Assembly: GCF_946480305.1 (NCBI RefSeq)
Contig: NZ_CAMLJQ010000004.1
Coordinates: forward strand, 62,001-126,000
Direction of reading: 5' to 3'
Origin: an uncultured Caldimonas sp.
Lineage (GTDB): Bacteria > Pseudomonadota > Gammaproteobacteria > Burkholderiales > Burkholderiaceae
Length of the DNA: 64,000 nucleotides
Shown one piece after another: positions 61,842 through 64,000 of this stretch. The position numbers and the translations under genes are program-made. Every line of letters begins with the position of its first letter. The stretch's first letter is position 1. A model generated the notes under the pieces. It was not told where the DNA came from. It made no database searches and was given only the letters and a program-made list of their open reading frames with translations.

Positions 61842-61869
61842 CGCGGTTCAACGATCCGACGAACGGCGC

Positions 61870-61897
61870 TTGAAACTTCGCACGACCGTGCTAAATT
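61870..61897 (+). promoter_or_regulatory. predicted promoter of the tetR gene
   Basis: A -35 of TTGAAA (61870-61875), a 16-base spacer and a -10 of TAAATT (61892-61897). The expected start of transcription is only a base or so before the ATG at 61905, so the message would be leaderless or nearly so. The operator fills the spacer, which explains simple auto-repression. Confidence 0.6.
61877..61894. promoter_or_regulatory. TetR operator site 1 (imperfect palindrome)
   Basis: TTCGCACGACCGTGCTAA, an 18-base palindrome with imperfect symmetry, lying between the -35 and -10 of the tetR promoter. It matches site 2 at 62569-62586 at 16 of 18 positions, including the shared CTTCGCACGA...CGTGC core. 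Two such sites flanking one TetR gene are strong evidence that it is the regulator's own operator. Confidence 0.8.
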
Positions 61898-61904
61898 CTC
61901 GCCC

Positions 61905-62522
61905 ATGGAAGCCAAAACCGGCCGCAGCGAACTCACCCGCGCGGCCATCCTCGATACCGCCTTGCTGATGGCAGCCGCCGAAGGTCTGGAAAGCCTGACC
62001 ATCGGCGAAGTCGCCAAGCGGCTGGGCATGTCCAAGAGCGGCGTATTCTCGCGCGTCGGCTCGCGAGAGGCACTGCAGGCCGCGGTGATCGAGGAGTACG
62101 ACCGCCGCTTCCTGCAGGACGTGTTCGTGCCTGCGATGCGCGAGCCGCGTGGCTTGCCGAGGCTGAACGCCATCACCCGCCTGTGGCTGAAGCGGGTGCA
62201 GGAAGTCGAAATGCGCACCGGCTGCATCTACTGCGCCGGCGCGTTCGAGTTCGACGACCGCGAAGGTCCGCTACGCGACCTGCTGCTCGACGGCGTGATG
62301 CGCTGGCGCGCGACGCTGCGGCGCACCGTGATCCAGGCCATCGACCAGGGTCATCTGCGTGCCGACACCGAGGTCGAGCAGCTCGTCTTCGAGATCGACG
62401 GCATTTTCATCGCGCTGATGCGCGATGCCCGCTTCCTGCGCGACCCCCGTGCCACCGAGCGCGCGTGGAAGGCGTACGAGCGGCTCGTCGCCGCGCATCT
62501 GGCTGCGCCACCGCAGGGCTGA
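61905..62522 (+). CDS. TetR-family transcriptional regulator
   Basis: A 205-residue repressor-type regulator. The N-terminal DNA-binding domain is LTRAAILDTALLMAAAEGLE, then LTIGEVAKRLGMSKSGVFSRVGSREAL, with the helix-turn-helix around residues 33-52. The C-terminal ligand domain (about 75-205) includes TGCIYCAGAFEFDDREGPLRD, whose Gly-Cys/Phe-rich pocket resembles regulators of small organic ligands. It controls itself and probably the downstream small peptide and hydrolase through two palindromes. The ligand is unknown. Confidence 0.93.
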   Translation: MEAKTGRSELTRAAILDTALLMAAAEGLESLTIGEVAKRLGMSKSGVFSRVGSREALQAAVIEEYDRRFLQDVFVPAMREPRGLPRLNAITRLWLKRVQEVEMRTGCIYCAGAFEFDDREGPLRDLLLDGVMRWRATLRRTVIQAIDQGHLRADTEVEQLVFEIDGIFIALMRDARFLRDPRATERAWKAYERLVAAHLAAPPQG

Positions 62523-62568
62523 CCATGTTGTTCCACCGCACCCACAAGGTGCTTTTTCGTGAAGAGAC

Positions 62569-62586
62569 TTCGCACGATCGTGCGAA
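62569..62586. promoter_or_regulatory. TetR operator site 2 (perfect palindrome)
   Basis: TTCGCACGATCGTGCGAA, a perfect 18-base palindrome, 13 bases before the start of the 37-residue peptide gene and just upstream of its AGGAG ribosome site. It matches site 1 before tetR. Bound repressor here would block transcription of the peptide and hydrolase genes. Confidence 0.85.
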
Positions 62587-62599
62587 ATAGGAGATAGCC

Positions 62600-62713
62600 A
62601 TGTTGATCGTTCTGGGTCTGATCGTGTTCGGTGCCGCGGTGCGGCTTGGTTTTGCGGCGGCGGCCCTGGCGCGAGCGGTGCCGCGGCGCAATGAAGACTT
62701 CGGGCTGCTCTGA
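62600..62713 (+). CDS. 37-residue membrane peptide
   Basis: A short gene with a good ribosome site (AGGAG, about seven bases before ATG). It encodes MLIVLGLIVFGAAVRLGFA followed by an alanine-rich stretch and a charged tail, VPRRNEDFGLL. The first 26 or so residues form a single membrane helix and the C-terminus would be cytoplasmic by the positive-inside rule. It lies directly behind operator site 2 and 25 bases before the hydrolase, so the two probably share a TetR-controlled message. I recall similar short proteins beside alpha/beta hydrolases in related bacteria, but no function. Confidence 0.65.
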   Translation: MLIVLGLIVFGAAVRLGFAAAALARAVPRRNEDFGLL

Positions 62714-62738
62714 CCCGCCCGCCTCGAAAGGACGCCCG

Positions 62739-63620
62739 ATGAGCGACGCCACCACACTCGCCACGCCCACCGCCCGCAGCTTCACGGCGAACCGCCTGTT
62801 CCCGATGCTGCGCGCCGGATTGCGCACCGCAGAAACGATCGGCCCTGCCCCGGCCGCCGCCCGCGTCGCGGCGCGCGTGTTCTGTACCCCCGTGCCGACC
62901 AAGCTGGCCACGCGGCACCTGCGGCCGCCGGCCGGCGTGAGCGTCGAGACCATGCCCTTCGAGAACGCCTCGCTGACCCTGTACCGCTGGCCTGCCGCGA
63001 AGGACGCGCCGCTGGTGCTGCTGACCCACGGCTGGGGCGGCTGGGGGCTGCAGATGGCCGCCATCGCCGAAGGGCTGGCGGCGCGCGGCATGGCGCCGGT
63101 GGCGATCGACCAGCCTGCTCATGGCCGCAGCGCCGCCTGGCACAGCACGCTGGCGCAGTTCGCCCGCGCGCTCGGCTACCTCGGCGACCGACTGGGGCCC
63201 TTGCGCGGCTTGGTCGGGCACTCGATGGGCGGCTCGTCGGCCGCCGTCGCTGCGGCGCGCGGCCTGGCCACCGAACGGCTCGTGACGATCGCCTCGCCGA
63301 CCGACTTGGTGCAGGTCACGCGCGACTACGCGGGAGCGTTCGGGCTGCGCGAATCCACGCGGCAGGCGATGGTGCGGCACCTGGAAGCACGCGAGGCGGT
63401 GGTGTTCGAGCAGCTCTCGGCGGCCAACACGGCGCCGCGCCTCGCGCTGCCCACGCTCGTGGTGCACGACCGCAGCGACACCGCGGTGCCGGTGGTCGAG
63501 TCGCTCAAGCTGCAGGCCTTGTTGCCGCAGGCTGACCTGATGCTGACCGACGGCCTGGGCCACCGGCGCGTGCTCAAGGATGCGGCGGTGGTGGATTGGG
63601 TGGCGGCCTTCCTGGCCTGA
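62739..63620 (+). CDS. alpha/beta-fold hydrolase
   Basis: A 293-residue cytoplasmic serine hydrolase. It has the oxyanion region LLTHGWGGWGLQMA, the nucleophile elbow GHSMGGSSAA, the acid in VVHDRSDTAVPV and the catalytic His in DGLGHRRVL. All three catalytic residues are present. The substrate is unknown; esters or lactones are likely in this family. The start at ATG 62739 is preceded by GAAAGGA. It is probably induced by the ligand of the TetR protein that flanks it. Confidence 0.9.
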   Translation: MSDATTLATPTARSFTANRLFPMLRAGLRTAETIGPAPAAARVAARVFCTPVPTKLATRHLRPPAGVSVETMPFENASLTLYRWPAAKDAPLVLLTHGWGGWGLQMAAIAEGLAARGMAPVAIDQPAHGRSAAWHSTLAQFARALGYLGDRLGPLRGLVGHSMGGSSAAVAAARGLATERLVTIASPTDLVQVTRDYAGAFGLRESTRQAMVRHLEAREAVVFEQLSAANTAPRLALPTLVVHDRSDTAVPVVESLKLQALLPQADLMLTDGLGHRRVLKDAAVVDWVAAFLA

Positions 63621-63634
63621 GAGGTTGAGACAGC

Positions 63635-64000
63635 TCAGACCAGCCAGGCGAACACGAAGATCCCGATCATCATGAAAGCCAGCACCACTTTCACGATGGT
63701 GCCGACCAGCAGGCCGATCCAGGTGGCGATGCCCACGCGCGTGGCGCGGTCGGCATCGCGCCGGGCCCAGTACTCGCCGGCCATCGCTCCCACGAGGGGC
63801 ATGAACAGCAAACCGATCAGGCCGGTGAAGATGCCCAGCACGGTGCCGACGGCCGCCCCGGCCAACGCCAGCGGGCTGGCACCGGCCTTGCGGGCGCCGA
63901 GCAACGCCGCGACGTAGTCGGTAACCCAGGCGAGGATGGCGAGGAATGCCAACACCCCGACCGTCCAGCCCGACACCCTGACAAAACCGTCGATCCAGGC
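63635..64000 (-). CDS. DUF456-family membrane protein, 3' part (runs off the window)
   Basis: The C-terminal 121 codons of a small integral membrane protein of the DUF456 type. It has Gly/Ala-rich helices with the characteristic DYVAALLGARKAGAS and GLLFMPLVGAMAGEYWARRD between them. A GTG at 63976 could serve as a start, but the frame remains open and family-like beyond it (AWIDGFVRV) to the window edge, so the true start is outside. It converges with the hydrolase, 14 bases apart. Function unknown. Confidence 0.82.
   Translation of the reverse strand, partial: AWIDGFVRVSGWTVGVLAFLAILAWVTDYVAALLGARKAGASPLALAGAAVGTVLGIFTGLIGLLFMPLVGAMAGEYWARRDADRATRVGIATWIGLLVGTIVKVVLAFMMIGIFVFAWLV

Noticed and set aside
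1..64000. CRISPR arrays, rRNA, tRNA or phage genes
   Set aside because: No regularly spaced repeats, no tRNA-like cloverleaf or CCA end, and no phage structural or integrase genes were seen on either strand.

Overview
The window is from a high-GC betaproteobacterium, most likely order Burkholderiales. The evidence is the strong GC bias in third codon positions, the housekeeping genes present (xthA, pyrE, a DUF4124 protein, an oligopeptide ABC system) and the style of the proteins. No rRNA, tRNA or other direct taxonomic marker is present, so this is an inference. Almost the whole window from about 3.6 to 54.2 kb is a surface-glycan locus, and nearly all of it is read on the minus strand.

Layout. 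1-711: 5' part of an rmlB that runs off the window. 1.1-3.6 kb: a secreted amidohydrolase, an outer-membrane beta-barrel and xthA. 3.6-7.4 kb: kpsS and kpsC, which build the beta-Kdo linker of ABC-type capsules. 7.4-9.45 kb: a secreted BNR_4 beta-propeller (lyase-like), read on the plus strand and followed by a decayed IS5-type transposase. 9.4-15.5 kb: a GT2 enzyme, UDP-glucose dehydrogenase and rmlCADB. 15.6-26.2 kb: a 1905-residue five-module glycosyltransferase of low GC, then three tightly coupled genes: a TPR-like plus BNR_4 protein, a Rossmann plus coiled-coil protein, and a degenerate sulfotransferase plus coiled-coil protein. 26.2-30.7 kb: kpsD, kpsE, kpsT and kpsM.

30.9-38.0 kb: wbuB-fnlC-fnlB-fnlA-wbuZ-wbuY-wbuX, the known gene set for UDP-L-FucNAc and its acetamidino form L-FucNAm. 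38.0-41.9 kb: a candidate GT-B transferase, Wzy and Wzx. 42.0-50.5 kb: a nearly complete CMP-legionaminic acid pathway (PtmA-like SDR, LegF, a Gfo/Idh oxidoreductase, PtmE, LegH, LegI, LegG, LegC, LegB). 50.5-51.7 kb: Wzz. On the plus strand, 52.2-54.2 kb holds a WecA-type initiating transferase and an UppS paralogue. 54.2-64.0 kb leaves the glycan locus: pyrE, a DUF4124 protein, a peptide ABC transporter, a BON-like protein, a TetR regulator with two palindromic operators, a 37-residue membrane peptide, an alpha/beta hydrolase and a DUF456 protein.

Two assembly routes are interleaved. WecA, UppS, Wzx, Wzy and Wzz would make a lipid-linked repeat unit from an initiating HexNAc, L-FucNAm and legionaminic acid. 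KpsC, KpsS, KpsM, KpsT, KpsE and KpsD would export a second polymer, probably containing rhamnose and glucuronate because rmlBDAC and ugd sit in that half. The two BNR_4 proteins may trim that second polymer. The most novel part is the 15.4-26.2 kb segment. It combines the giant transferase with three unusual fusion proteins, and it carries a base-composition island whose two edges fall inside genes.
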